Shown: in pieces, positions 8,169 through 17,668 of the stretch
Layout: each line of letters begins with the position of its first letter
Position numbering within the stretch: the first letter of the stretch is position 1
DNA from: Streptomyces sp. NBC_01142
GTDB taxonomy: Bacteria > Actinomycetota > Actinomycetes > Streptomycetales > Streptomycetaceae
Assembly: GCF_026341125.1 (NCBI RefSeq)
Contig: NZ_JAPEOR010000001.1
Coordinates: 1,116,001 to 1,180,000 of the forward strand
Reading direction: 5' to 3'
DNA length: 64,000 nucleotides
The notes under the pieces: generated by a model
Database searches by the model: none
The model's input: only the letters and a program-made list of their open reading frames with translations
What the model was told of the DNA's origin: nothing
Translations under genes and position numbers: made by a program

Positions 8169-11012
8169 GTGCGCAAGCTCAGGACAGGCACACGGAGATC
8201 GGGCACAACCAGGGGGACCGGTCTCGCCGCACTGCTCGGCGCGGCCGGGCTGCTGCTGACCGCGGTACCGGCCCAGGCGGTCACCCCGCCGGCCACCAAC
8301 GCACCGCCTGCCGACGTCATTCCGGGGGCGAAGACGGCCACCCCGTCGCTCGTCGACGGCATCCGCGAGGCGGCGGACGCCAAGGCGAGCCCGGCGGACG
8401 CCGCCCGCGGTCATCTCGACGCCAAGGAGAGCCGCTACAGGATTGCCGATGCACGGCGTGATCTCGCGCCGATGCAGACGGTCAAACGCGGCGCGGAAGA
8501 GACCGTACGGCTCCAGCAGAAGCACCGTGGCATCCCGGTGTTCGGCGGCCAGTACGTCGTACGGATGGAGTCCAAGGGCGGCAAGCGCGTCGTCACCGGC
8601 ACCTCGGGGAAGTACTTCACCGGTCTGAAGACCGGCACCGAGGCGACGGTCAGCGAGGAGACCGCGGTACGGCGCGCGGTCGCGGCCACCGCCGCACGCC
8701 TCGGCCACAAGACGCTGTCCAAGGCCGACGCCATCCCCGCCGAGGGGGCCAAGTCCGCGAAGGCGGCCGCGCTCAGCGCCACCGCGGGCGGCCTTGTGGT
8801 GATCCCGCGCGGCGAGGGCATCCTCGCCCGTCAGGTGACCGTACGCGGTACGCACCCCACCACCGGCGAACCCGTGCTCCAGCACGTCTACATCGACGCG
8901 CGGGCCGGCTATCCGGTGCTGCAGTTCAGCGGCATCAAGACGATCACCGCGAAGAAGGCCGCGGCGTCCGGCACGGCTGCCCCTCAGGCTCCCGAGGCCG
9001 CCCGGGCGGCCGAGGCGGACCCTGCCGTCGGCGTCAAGGGCTCCGGCGTCAGGCTCGACGGCAGCACGGTCGGTCTCGATCTCTACCTCGACACCACCCG
9101 CGAGCAGTACACGATGATCGACTACTCGCGGATGGGGGAGACCAGCAAGAACACCCTCACCACCTGGGACGCCCGCGGCCGCGACGTCAGCGAGGTGGCC
9201 GGCACCTGGCCGGGCGGACTGAAGGAATTCAGCCACCCGGAGAAGGAGTTCGGCAAGGACGCCACCGAGTCGGGTGCCGTCGACGCGCACTGGGCCGCCG
9301 GAAAGGTCTACGACTACTACAAGCAGAACCACGGCCGCGACAGCCTCGACGGCCGCGGCGGGACGGTCAACTCACTCGTCGGAGTGACCGAGTTCGGCTC
9401 GCCGTACGTCAACGCCTTCTGGGACGGCCAGAAGATGGTGTACGGCAGCGGCAACGACGAGTTCAAGCCGCTCTCCGCCGACCTCGACGTGGTGGCCCAC
9501 GAGATGACCCACGGCGTCGTCGAGAACACCGCCAACCTCGTCTACGCCGGCCAGTCGGGCGCGCTCAACGAGGCGATCGCCGACTACTTCGGCAACGCCA
9601 TCGACACCACCGCGTCCGGCGTCTCCATGGACGACCCGGACTCCGGTCTGATCGGCGAGGACCTCTGCCGTACGACAAAGCCCCGCGACTGCGCCTTCCG
9701 CAATATGAACGACGGCGCGTCCACCTCGAAGAACTTCCTGGGCGTCGCCTTCGGCACCGACAACGGCGGGGTGCACCTCAACTCCACGGTCTTCTCCGGC
9801 GCGCTGTGGGACCTGCGCCAGGACGTGGGCGGCGAGCTCGCCGACAAGATCGTGTACAAGGCGCTGGCCGAGTACATGACGCCGCTCGACGGCTTCACCG
9901 ACGGCCGCAACGCCGTGCTCGCGGCGGCCAAGGACCTCGGCGCCAGTGCGAAGCAGCTGAACGTGGTCAAGCGCTCCTTCAACGCCCACGGCATCGTGCC
10001 GGGCTGGGAGGACGCCCTCGGCGTCGACTCCGACCAGCTGCTGGGCAAGGTCAACACCTCCGGCACCGGAGTGCAGGCCGGCGGCGGCTGGTGGGCGGCC
10101 TCGCAGTCCAACGACTCGGGCTCCGAGCCGTACTCCGTCTACGCGGGCCGTGCGGACGGCAAGGGCAGTCCGAAGCTGATCAGCCCCAACGACGGCCGTT
10201 ACCACGTCTACCCGGCCACCGACGGCAAGACGGTCGTCTGGGCCGCGTACGGCACCACCAGCCTCGACATCCTCTCCCGCCCGCTCGCGGGCGGACCGAT
10301 CAAGAAGCTGTACACCTCGTCCAGCGACATCGGCGGTCTGCGGGTCGAGAACGGCGTGGTCGTCTTCGAGACGTTCGGCATCTTCGGCGACCGGCACGTC
10401 AGCTATCTGCGCCCGGGCGACGTCCGGCCCACCTATGTGGACGGCGGCGACTGGCGGGTGCTCACCGCCCTTCCCTCGGTCAAGAACGGGAAGCTCGCGT
10501 ACGCCAAGCTGTACCCGAGCGCGGACGCGTACAAGCTGGGTGTCGAGGTCTTCGACCTCAAGACCGGCAAGGCCACGCTCACGCAGCAGCTCGGTGACCC
10601 CCAGACCCTCGGGCAGACGGGCATCAACTCCACACACGTCTTCGCGCTGGTGGACGAGAACCTGAACGACGCGGGCCAGATGGCGGTACGCCGCACGGGC
10701 CTGGACGGCGCGGGCACGGTGGACATCGGCGCCGAGGCCAAGCCGGGCGCGCTGATCGCCCTGGACCTCACCGTCTCCGAGGACGCGGTCACCGTGAACA
10801 GCACGCTGCCCGACACGGCGTTCCGGAACGAGTCGCTGCCGAAGCTGTGGCAGCTGACCACGGACGGCTCGCGACAGGAGCGGGTCTCCTGCAACCGGGG
10901 CGAGCAGATCTCCCCGGCAGCGGTCTCCGGCAAGCAGGTTGTCTGGATCGACGGTACGACGGGCTGGACCGACCTGGTCACCCGTGACCGCCCGGCCGGC
11001 CTCTGCGGCTAA
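8169..11012 (+). CDS. Secreted M4 (thermolysin-type) metallopeptidase with a C-terminal propeller-like region
   Basis: The protein is 947 aa. It has a signal peptide with AQA near residue 37, an FTP/PepSY propeptide region (about 60-260) and an M4 catalytic domain with zinc motif HEMTH and the downstream glutamate in GALNEAIADYFG. About 330 C-terminal residues are not found in thermolysin and contain repeated strand-rich blocks (YPATDGKTVVW, AVSGKQVVW), suggesting a beta-propeller, perhaps for substrate or wall binding. GTG 8169 is preceded by AGGAGGGG. The enzyme is exported and degrades extracellular protein. Control is probably by the divergent TrmB/LuxR regulator. Confidence 0.93.
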   Translation: MRKLRTGTRRSGTTRGTGLAALLGAAGLLLTAVPAQAVTPPATNAPPADVIPGAKTATPSLVDGIREAADAKASPADAARGHLDAKESRYRIADARRDLAPMQTVKRGAEETVRLQQKHRGIPVFGGQYVVRMESKGGKRVVTGTSGKYFTGLKTGTEATVSEETAVRRAVAATAARLGHKTLSKADAIPAEGAKSAKAAALSATAGGLVVIPRGEGILARQVTVRGTHPTTGEPVLQHVYIDARAGYPVLQFSGIKTITAKKAAASGTAAPQAPEAARAAEADPAVGVKGSGVRLDGSTVGLDLYLDTTREQYTMIDYSRMGETSKNTLTTWDARGRDVSEVAGTWPGGLKEFSHPEKEFGKDATESGAVDAHWAAGKVYDYYKQNHGRDSLDGRGGTVNSLVGVTEFGSPYVNAFWDGQKMVYGSGNDEFKPLSADLDVVAHEMTHGVVENTANLVYAGQSGALNEAIADYFGNAIDTTASGVSMDDPDSGLIGEDLCRTTKPRDCAFRNMNDGASTSKNFLGVAFGTDNGGVHLNSTVFSGALWDLRQDVGGELADKIVYKALAEYMTPLDGFTDGRNAVLAAAKDLGASAKQLNVVKRSFNAHGIVPGWEDALGVDSDQLLGKVNTSGTGVQAGGGWWAASQSNDSGSEPYSVYAGRADGKGSPKLISPNDGRYHVYPATDGKTVVWAAYGTTSLDILSRPLAGGPIKKLYTSSSDIGGLRVENGVVVFETFGIFGDRHVSYLRPGDVRPTYVDGGDWRVLTALPSVKNGKLAYAKLYPSADAYKLGVEVFDLKTGKATLTQQLGDPQTLGQTGINSTHVFALVDENLNDAGQMAVRRTGLDGAGTVDIGAEAKPGALIALDLTVSEDAVTVNSTLPDTAFRNESLPKLWQLTTDGSRQERVSCNRGEQISPAAVSGKQVVWIDGTTGWTDLVTRDRPAGLCG

Positions 11013-11021
11013 ACAGTGTGG

Positions 11022-11049
11022 ACCCCCGGCGCCTGTTGCGCCGGGGGTT
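11022..11049. terminator. Terminator after the M4 protease
   Basis: An 11-bp stem, ACCCCCGGCGC pairing with GCGCCGGGGGT, with loop CTGTT, begins 10 bp after the stop codon. Confidence 0.85.
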
Positions 11050-11089
11050 CCGGTTGCCCGGGGACCGGCCCCCGGGACGACACAGCACA

Positions 11090-11950
11090 ATGGATGCCGT
11101 GAACGTACAACGCGAGGACCAGGGCCAGGACCGGGACCAGGACCGGGACCGGGGCCAGGACCTGCAGGGCGACTGCGGGAGCTGCTTCGGGCTGTGCTGT
11201 GCCGCACTGCCCTTCTCCCGTTCGGCGGACTTCGCGATCGACAAGGATGCCGGAACGCCGTGCTCGAACCTGCGGACGGACTTCCGCTGCGGCATTCACA
11301 CCCGGCTGAGGGAGAGCGGCTTTTCCGGCTGCACCGTGTACGACTGTTTCGGCGCGGGCCAGAAGGTCTCGCAGGTCACCTTCGGTGGCACGGACTGGCG
11401 GCAGGCGCCGGACACGGCACAGCAGATGTTCGCGGTGTTCCCCGTCGTACGGCAGCTCCACGAGCTGCTCCGGTATCTGGCCGAGGCGCTGACGCTGAAG
11501 TCCGCCCGCTCGCTCCACGCGGAGCTGCGCCGGGCGCTCGACGAGACCGAGCGCCTCACCCTGAGCACCCCCGACGTCCTCGTGAAGCTGGATGTGTCCG
11601 CGCACCGGCAGGAGGTCAGTGCGCTGCTGCTCCGTACGAGCGAACTGGTACGGGCCGAGGCCGGGCGCAAGAAGAAGGACCGCAGGGGAGCCGACCTCAT
11701 GGGCGCGCGGCTGCGGGGCGCGGACCTGCGGGGTGCCAATCTGCGGGGTGCGTATCTCATCGCCGCCGACCTCACCGGCGCCGATCTGCGGCTGGCCGAC
11801 CTGATCGGGGCCGACCTCAGGGACGCCGCCCTGGCGGGCGCCGATCTGACCGGGAGCATCTTTCTCACCCAGCCCCAGGTGAACGCGGCGAAGGGCGACG
11901 CCGGCACCAGGCTGCCGCCCGGTCTGACCCGCCCCGCGCACTGGGAGTGA
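11090..11950 (+). CDS. Pentapeptide-repeat protein with a cysteine-rich N-terminal half
   Basis: The protein is 286 aa. Residues about 195-260 form roughly a dozen A(D/N)LxG pentapeptides (GADLRGANLRGAYL type), which fold as a right-handed beta-helix. The N-terminal half begins with an Asp/Gln/Arg tract of repeated DRDQ units and then has clustered cysteines (GDCGSCFGLCC, CSNL, CGIH, CTVYDC) that could bind metal. The specific role is not known; some pentapeptide proteins mimic DNA, many do not. ATG 11090 is chosen as the first ATG after the terminator. Confidence 0.8.
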   Translation: MDAVNVQREDQGQDRDQDRDRGQDLQGDCGSCFGLCCAALPFSRSADFAIDKDAGTPCSNLRTDFRCGIHTRLRESGFSGCTVYDCFGAGQKVSQVTFGGTDWRQAPDTAQQMFAVFPVVRQLHELLRYLAEALTLKSARSLHAELRRALDETERLTLSTPDVLVKLDVSAHRQEVSALLLRTSELVRAEAGRKKKDRRGADLMGARLRGADLRGANLRGAYLIAADLTGADLRLADLIGADLRDAALAGADLTGSIFLTQPQVNAAKGDAGTRLPPGLTRPAHWE

Positions 11951-11987
11951 GGCGCAGGGCGCGGGGCAAGTGGCGTCGCGGTGATGA

Positions 11988-12818
11988 TCAGCCGTTGGCG
12001 AGGGCCACGACGCGGTCGTACGCGCCGTTGAACCTGTCGTGGTCGCCGACGTCCGGGCCCGACGAGGTGTACTGCCACATCGTGTGGATCGCCCAGCCGG
12101 CCGGGAGCGTGCCCGGGGAGGTGTTGTAACGGGGGATCCACAGCGGGTTGGTCGAGCCGAAGCCGGCGTAGTCGTCGGTGCACTCGGTCCACCAGCTGGT
12201 GGCGGTGTAGATGACCGCGTCGCGCCCGGTGCGCTCCCTGTAGCGGTTCAGGAAGTCGTCGATCCAGCCGACCATCGCGGACGGACTCTTGCCGTAGCAG
12301 GCGTCGCCGTACGGGTTCCACTCCATGTCGAGCGCGCCGGGCAGCGTCTTGCCGTCGGGGGACCAGCCGCCGCCGTTGTCCACGAAGTAGTCGGCCTGCG
12401 CGGTGCCGGACGCCGTGTCGGGGGTGGCGAAGTGGTAGCTGCCGCGGATCATGCCGATGTCGAACGAGCCGTCGTACTGCTGGGTGAAGTACGGGTTCTT
12501 GTAGTAGGTGCCTTCGGTGGCCTTGACGTAGGCCCACTTCACGCCGCTGGTCCACAGGGCCGGCCAGTCGACGTTGCCCTGATGGCTGGAGACGTCGACG
12601 CCTTCTGTCTGGACGGCGCGGGTCTCGCGCGGCAGCGGGCCCTGGCCGTCGTGGGCGATGACGCCCATGCCCAGGTGTGCCGAGCCGCGCGGGGGAGTGT
12701 CGGCGCTGTCGGCAGCGTTCGCCGCGCCGGGGAGAGTGAGGAGGGACAGGACTGCGAGGAGGGTGCCGGCTGCCGTGAGGCGAGAGGGGCCGGTCGTTCC
12801 GGATCTGTGCACGGGCAT
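11988..12818 (-). CDS. Secreted GH25 lysozyme (N,O-diacetylmuramidase type)
   Basis: The protein is 276 aa with a clear signal peptide ending near ANAAD (residues 1-36). The GH25 domain runs from EGVDVSSHQGNVDWPAL to the end, with acidic catalytic residues in GVDVSSHQ and LDMEWNPYG. Aromatic residues typical of the Streptomyces cellosyl/ACM lysozymes are present. It hydrolyses peptidoglycan outside the cell. It is convergent with the pentapeptide-repeat gene and has no co-transcribed neighbour. Confidence 0.95.
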   Translation of the reverse strand: MPVHRSGTTGPSRLTAAGTLLAVLSLLTLPGAANAADSADTPPRGSAHLGMGVIAHDGQGPLPRETRAVQTEGVDVSSHQGNVDWPALWTSGVKWAYVKATEGTYYKNPYFTQQYDGSFDIGMIRGSYHFATPDTASGTAQADYFVDNGGGWSPDGKTLPGALDMEWNPYGDACYGKSPSAMVGWIDDFLNRYRERTGRDAVIYTATSWWTECTDDYAGFGSTNPLWIPRYNTSPGTLPAGWAIHTMWQYTSSGPDVGDHDRFNGAYDRVVALANG

Positions 12819-13049
12819 AGCGTGCCTCCGAAGACCTCATTGGGGGGGATATGACGATATTTCGACATGTCGTGGCGGATCGCATGGCGTGGACATGTCG
12901 GTAATGAAGCGACGCACGGAGAACTGTGGTGCCAAAGAGGGGCGGGGTGCCGCCGTTGGTCTACGCCTGCGAAATACTGGCCGAGCCGCGGCAATGGATG
13001 CCGCCGAAACAGACTTTCAGGATCCGGAAAGCGCGCGAGGGGTGCTGAC

Positions 13050-13532
13050 GTGCACAAAAGCAGTACGGGGAGTGAAGCGGACCCTGCGGGCGGGAGCGGT
13101 GTGGATCTCGAATTCCTGGCGCTGGAAAGGGAGTTGGCCGTCTTTCTGCGCCGCGCCAGAGCGTCCTCGGGAGAGATGGCGCGCGAGGTCCACCCCGAGC
13201 TGGAGCCCGCCGCGTACGGCCTGCTCGTACGGCTGGAGGAAGCCGGACAGCAGCGGGCCACCGAGCTCGCCGGCTACTTCGGTGTCGGCAAGGCGACGAT
13301 GAGCCGCCAGCTGCGCGCCCTGGACGAGCTCGGCCTGGTGGCCCGCGAACCCGATCCGGCCGACGGGCGCGCTTCACTCGTCCGGCTCACCGACGAGGGT
13401 CGCGCGCGCTTCCGCCGGGTGCGGGACGCACGCCGCGACCGCTATGTGCGCAAGCTGGCCGGCTGGGACCGCGGCGAGATCGCGGAACTGGCCCGGCTGC
13501 TGCACCAGCTGAACAAGCGCGCAGAGAGCTAG
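13050..13532 (+). CDS. MarR family transcriptional regulator
   Basis: The protein is about 160 aa. A winged helix-turn-helix occupies residues 50-115: RATELAGYFGVGKATMSRQL, then the wing EPDPADGRASLVRLT with the DxRxxxxxLT signature of MarR proteins. GTG 13050 is chosen because GAGGGG is 8 bases upstream; the frame extends further up but without coding character. It is divergent from the GH25 gene (about 230 bp) and convergent with a PP2C gene, so its target is not evident. The ligand is unknown. Confidence 0.9.
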   Translation: MHKSSTGSEADPAGGSGVDLEFLALERELAVFLRRARASSGEMAREVHPELEPAAYGLLVRLEEAGQQRATELAGYFGVGKATMSRQLRALDELGLVAREPDPADGRASLVRLTDEGRARFRRVRDARRDRYVRKLAGWDRGEIAELARLLHQLNKRAES

Positions 13533-13606
13533 CAGAGCAGAGAGCTGGCAGCGAGCTGGTCGGGGGCGGCTGAGGAGGAGCGGGAGGCGGAGGGGGACCG
13601 GAGGGG

Positions 13607-14431
13607 TCAGAGCTCCGCGAAGACCGCCGCGGCGTCGTCGTGCAGCTTCCAGCGGATGACAGGCGTGCGCTCCACCGCCGACTTCTCCAGCGCCCTGACC
13701 CGGTCGATCAGCCCCTGCGGCCCCTCCTTGCGGAGCAGGGCGAGGCACTCGGTCCAGCTGCCCTCCGCGAACATGTCGACCCAGCGGGACGCGCCGTCGG
13801 TGAGAGCGGCCACGGCACGCACCTGCGAACGGGGCGTGCTGCCCGTCACCGCGCGGACCGCCACCCCCGGATCGGCGGCGGCGGTGAAGAAGCCGCCCTC
13901 CGCATTGCGCAGGGCGTCCGCCGAGGCGTGCGTACGCAGTGCCTCGCGGGGCAGCCGGTCGATCCGGTCGTCCAGTACCGCCCGCACCTTCCCGTCCGGC
14001 GACTCCAGCAGCAGCGTCGAATCGGAGAGCACCAGATACTCCACCTCCTCCGAAGCCGCGCCCGGCACCTCCCCCGAAGCTGTGCCCGAAGCCGCGCCCC
14101 AGCGCACCATGACCACCGTCGCCTGAGGCGTACGCACGTGAGAAAGGTCACAGGTGATCCGGTGGGTGTCCGCGGTGCGTCGGATTGCCTCGGCAAGGAT
14201 CTCGGCAAGCGCCAGATCGCGTCGCGAAACGGACAGTTCGACCAGCGCGCCGCCCAGCCGGGCGGTGAACCAGGGGACCCCGTGCACACAGCCGTCCTCC
14301 CCCTGAGGGGGCGTCACCCCGTCCAGGACAACGACTGTCCCACCCTGGCCGGATGCGGGCAGGGTCACGGACACCCAGTCCTCATTGGGGCGTTCGGGGG
14401 AGCCGGGGGTGGTGGCCAGTTCGATACGCAT
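13607..14431 (-). CDS. PP2C-type protein phosphatase-like protein
   Basis: The protein is 274 aa. PP2C metal-binding motifs are present in order: RPNEDWV near residue 15, VVVLDGVTPP near 35, ALTDGAS near 213 and HDDAAAVF at the end. It may remove phosphates from Ser/Thr phosphoproteins, although these short Streptomyces relatives are not well characterised. A run of GEVPGAASEE-type codons near residue 120 is low complexity. It stands alone, with cvnA about 375 bp away on the other strand. Confidence 0.75.
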   Translation of the reverse strand: MRIELATTPGSPERPNEDWVSVTLPASGQGGTVVVLDGVTPPQGEDGCVHGVPWFTARLGGALVELSVSRRDLALAEILAEAIRRTADTHRITCDLSHVRTPQATVVMVRWGAASGTASGEVPGAASEEVEYLVLSDSTLLLESPDGKVRAVLDDRIDRLPREALRTHASADALRNAEGGFFTAAADPGVAVRAVTGSTPRSQVRAVAALTDGASRWVDMFAEGSWTECLALLRKEGPQGLIDRVRALEKSAVERTPVIRWKLHDDAAAVFAEL

Positions 14432-14806
14432 GAGGCCCAGTCTGCATGAGTCCTCATGACTTCTTCACGGGGCCCGCATACGTGTAATTGGACCGTACCG
14501 GCAGGTCAGAGCATTTTCCGGAGGTTGGAACGGATGGCTCCGTCAAGCTGCGGGCGCGCATCCTGCCAAAGCCCGGGCGGAAGTTCCAGCCGACCTTCCG
14601 TACGGCGGCGAATTGATCGCCGAGAGAAGTTGTTTGCCAACTCCTGAGTGATGTTCACTCGTTCGGGTGGCGGAGCGGCCGATGCGCGCCTCCCTCCCAA
14701 TAGCGCTGGAATGGTCGGAAGCCATACCAGGGGTGGGGCTCTCGCGTGTGACCGGTCGTCATCTCTGCTTCATGGGTGGACGAGTCAAGCAAGATTGCGA
14801 GCACCG
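14432..14806. other. 375-bp intergenic region upstream of the conservon
   Basis: No gene is supported here. The stretch should hold the divergent promoters of the PP2C gene and of cvnA, and a long leader for cvnA. It is less GC-rich than the flanking genes around 14500-14660. Confidence 0.5.
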
Positions 14807-17668
14807 GTGCAGAAGAAGCGGCCTCGGAGCAATGGCGGCAGGCCCTCCGGAACCCCGGGCGACTCCCCCGCTCAGGCTCGGGACATTTCGCCCGCCCAGG
14901 AGGCGGGGGACCGGCCCACGGGCGGCGGTCGTACCGTACGCGTACGCAACCGTCTGGTCGCCGGTGTCGCCTTCGTCGGCCTTGTCGTCGTCGCGGCCGG
15001 CACCCCCGGCATCCTCGCCACCTCCGGCGAACTGAGCGACTCCCAGCAGCTGGTCACCCTCGCCGGGCTCAACCGCCAGGCCGTCACCCTGGCCCACTCC
15101 CTCGCCGACGAGCGCGACGAGGTCACCGCGTACATAGCGGCCGGCCGCGACGAGCAGAAGGGCGACAAGGACGACCGGCGCAAGATCTCCGGCAGCCTCA
15201 GCGCCCGCGTCGACCGGCAGATCGACGAGATCCGCGGAAGCGTCACCGGCGACCACGCCGAGCTGCGCCACCGCCTCGCCGCCGTCCCCTCCGTCCGCCG
15301 TACCGCCCTCACCGGCAAGGGCACGGCGATGGAGACCTACCGGGCGTACACCGACATCATCGGGGATCTGCACACCCTCGCCGACGAGCTCGCCGAGAAG
15401 ACCCCGCCGCGCGCCGCCGACGCAACCCGCGCGCCCGCCGCCCTCGGTCTCGCCGTCGAGCAGGCCTCCGCCACCCGCGGGCTGCTGCTCGCCGCACTCT
15501 CCGTGCCCAGCAAGGAGAGCGTCCCGACGTTCGACCCCATCACCGGCCTGCCCGTGCAGGCCGAGGAGGACGACAACGGCACGGACGCCCGTACGCGCAA
15601 CGCGCTGAGCGCCGCGGCTCAGCAGTCCCGGGTGCGCGAGATGGCCGCGCTCGCCGACTTCGACCAGGCCGCGGGCAAGGACGCCCGCGACTCGCTGGCC
15701 GCCACGGTCTCCGGGCCCGAGGTCAAGACCGCCGAGCGCTCCCTCGCCCGCCTCACCGACCAGCCCGAACTCTCCACTGCCGACCGCAAGTCCGACCCCG
15801 AGAAGCTCGAGGCCGCGCTCTCCGCCCGCATCGAGCAGATGCGGGGCGTCGAGTCCTCCCTCGCCTCCGGCCAGGTCCAGCGGTTCGAGCAGCTGCGCGA
15901 CGACGACGTCACCGCGCTGGAGGTGCGGATCGCGCTGCTCGGCGGCTGTCTGATCGTCGCCATCGGCGTCTCCGCCGCCGTCGCCCGTACGCTCACCCGC
16001 CCGCTCGCCGTCCTGCGGATAGGCGCGGCCCGGCTCGCAGCGGCCCCCGAGATGGAGGAGCCGGTCCGCTTCACCGGCCGCAACGACGAGTTCGCCCAGG
16101 TCGTACGGTCCCTGAACACCCTGCACGGCAAGCTGCGGGACCTCGGCGTGCGCGCCGAGAGCCTGGAGGGCGAGCGTGACGACCTGGCCGGCGCCCGTGA
16201 CGCACTGGCCGCCGAACTGTCCGCGGGACGCGCCGAGCTCCAGCAGCGCACCGACGAGCTCACCACCCAGCTGGAGCGGCTGCACCACACCGTCCACCAC
16301 ACCTTCGTCAATCTCTCGCTGCGCACGCTCGGCCTCGTCGAGCGGCAGCTGGGCGTCATCGAGAAGCTGGAGGAGCGCGAACAGGACCCGGAGCGCCTCG
16401 CCACCCTGTTCAAGCTCGACCACATGGCCACGGTCATGCGCCGGCACAGCGAGAACCTGCTGGTGCTGGCGGGCGCGGAGCACGGGCACGGGCATGTCGG
16501 CCCGGTCCCGCTCGTCGACGTACTGCGTGCCGCCGTCAGCGAGATCGAGCGGTACGAGCGGGTGGTCATCCAGTCCCTGCCGCCGCACACCCAGGTCGCC
16601 GGGTTCGCCGCGGACGACCTCAGCCATCTGATCGCCGAACTTCTGGAGAACGCCACCTCCTTCTCGCCGCCGGACGCTCAGGTCGAGCTGTCGGGCTGGC
16701 TGCTGGAGAGCGGTGAGGTGATGCTCTCCGTACAGGACACGGGCATCGGGATGACCTCCGGGCGCATCGCCGAGCTCAACGCACTGCTCGAGGACCCGGA
16801 GGCGTACGAGACGGAGCCGGGCCGCACGGGCGAGGGACTCGGACTGCGGGTGGCGGCGCTGCTGGCCGCGCGTCATGGCGTACGGATCCAGCTGCGCGAG
16901 CAGACGCAGGGCGGGATCACCGTGGTCGTCGTCCTGTCGAGGGCCCTGCTGCCGGAAGGTCCGCCGGCCGCCGAGCCGCCCACCGTGACGGTGGCGGGGG
17001 CGGCGCCCGCGCTGAACCTTCCCGGGTCGGTCGCCGAGGCCAACTCCAATGCGCTGCCGCGCAGCTCGCGGAACGTCGATCCGCTGGTGGTGGCCGCCGA
17101 GCAGGCGATCCGCGAGTCGGAGACGGACGCACACGAGCGGACGTTGGACGGCGAGCCGGACGCTGCCGGGGTCGACATCGACCAGGACACCTTCACGATG
17201 CGGCTGCCCGAGCAGTCGGCGCCGGAGCCCGAGCTCCAGCCGGAGCCGGAAGCCGAGCCCGAGCCGATGCCCGAGCTCGAGCCCGAGCCGGTCGAGGCCG
17301 CCGCCGAAGCCGAAGCCGAAGCCGAAGCCGAAGCCGAGGCCGCCGCCGAGGCCGGTGCCGAAGTGCCCGCGGCCAGGACGGCGAACGCCCCGCCCCAGTG
17401 GGAGCGCGTCACCGACAAGGGCCTGCCCAAGCGCACCCCCAAGTCCGCCGCGCCCGCCTCGTCCGCGCCCGCCGAGCGCACCGGCAGCGTCGATGCCGAG
17501 GCCCTGCGCCGTAAGCTCGGTGGCTTCCACAAGGGTGCGCAGGACGGCCGCCGCGATGTCGAGGCCGAGATCGAGGAACAGACCGGCGACGCAGGAGCCG
17601 ATTCAGGGACCCACACACGTACAACAACAGAAGAAGCGGGGGACACAGTCGAGGAGGCACGCAGTTGA
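14807..17668 (+). CDS. cvnA: Conservon sensor histidine kinase-like protein (CvnA)
   Basis: The protein is about 953 aa. It has one membrane helix (RLVAGVAFVGLVVVAAG) near residue 50, an extracellular NIT-type helical sensor, a second helix (LGGCLIVAIGVSAAVA), a HAMP-like linker, a helical dimerisation region and a HATPase domain (N box ELLENATSF, G boxes DTGIGM and GEGLGL). The C-terminal 230 residues are disordered and rich in Glu, Pro and Ala, including GAA/GCC codon repeats. GTG 14807 gives the VQKKRPRS start common in this family; an upstream extension is less likely. The stop overlaps cvnB. Membrane-bound; it probably signals to the cvnB-D products rather than to a response regulator. 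Confidence 0.9.
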   Translation: MQKKRPRSNGGRPSGTPGDSPAQARDISPAQEAGDRPTGGGRTVRVRNRLVAGVAFVGLVVVAAGTPGILATSGELSDSQQLVTLAGLNRQAVTLAHSLADERDEVTAYIAAGRDEQKGDKDDRRKISGSLSARVDRQIDEIRGSVTGDHAELRHRLAAVPSVRRTALTGKGTAMETYRAYTDIIGDLHTLADELAEKTPPRAADATRAPAALGLAVEQASATRGLLLAALSVPSKESVPTFDPITGLPVQAEEDDNGTDARTRNALSAAAQQSRVREMAALADFDQAAGKDARDSLAATVSGPEVKTAERSLARLTDQPELSTADRKSDPEKLEAALSARIEQMRGVESSLASGQVQRFEQLRDDDVTALEVRIALLGGCLIVAIGVSAAVARTLTRPLAVLRIGAARLAAAPEMEEPVRFTGRNDEFAQVVRSLNTLHGKLRDLGVRAESLEGERDDLAGARDALAAELSAGRAELQQRTDELTTQLERLHHTVHHTFVNLSLRTLGLVERQLGVIEKLEEREQDPERLATLFKLDHMATVMRRHSENLLVLAGAEHGHGHVGPVPLVDVLRAAVSEIERYERVVIQSLPPHTQVAGFAADDLSHLIAELLENATSFSPPDAQVELSGWLLESGEVMLSVQDTGIGMTSGRIAELNALLEDPEAYETEPGRTGEGLGLRVAALLAARHGVRIQLREQTQGGITVVVVLSRALLPEGPPAAEPPTVTVAGAAPALNLPGSVAEANSNALPRSSRNVDPLVVAAEQAIRESETDAHERTLDGEPDAAGVDIDQDTFTMRLPEQSAPEPELQPEPEAEPEPMPELEPEPVEAAAEAEAEAEAEAEAAAEAGAEVPAARTANAPPQWERVTDKGLPKRTPKSAAPASSAPAERTGSVDAEALRRKLGGFHKGAQDGRRDVEAEIEEQTGDAGADSGTHTRTTTEEAGDTVEEARS

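Noticed and set aside
17230-17360. GAA/GCC and Pro/Glu repeats near the end of cvnA
   Set aside because: Coding low complexity in the disordered tail, in frame, not a separate repeat element.
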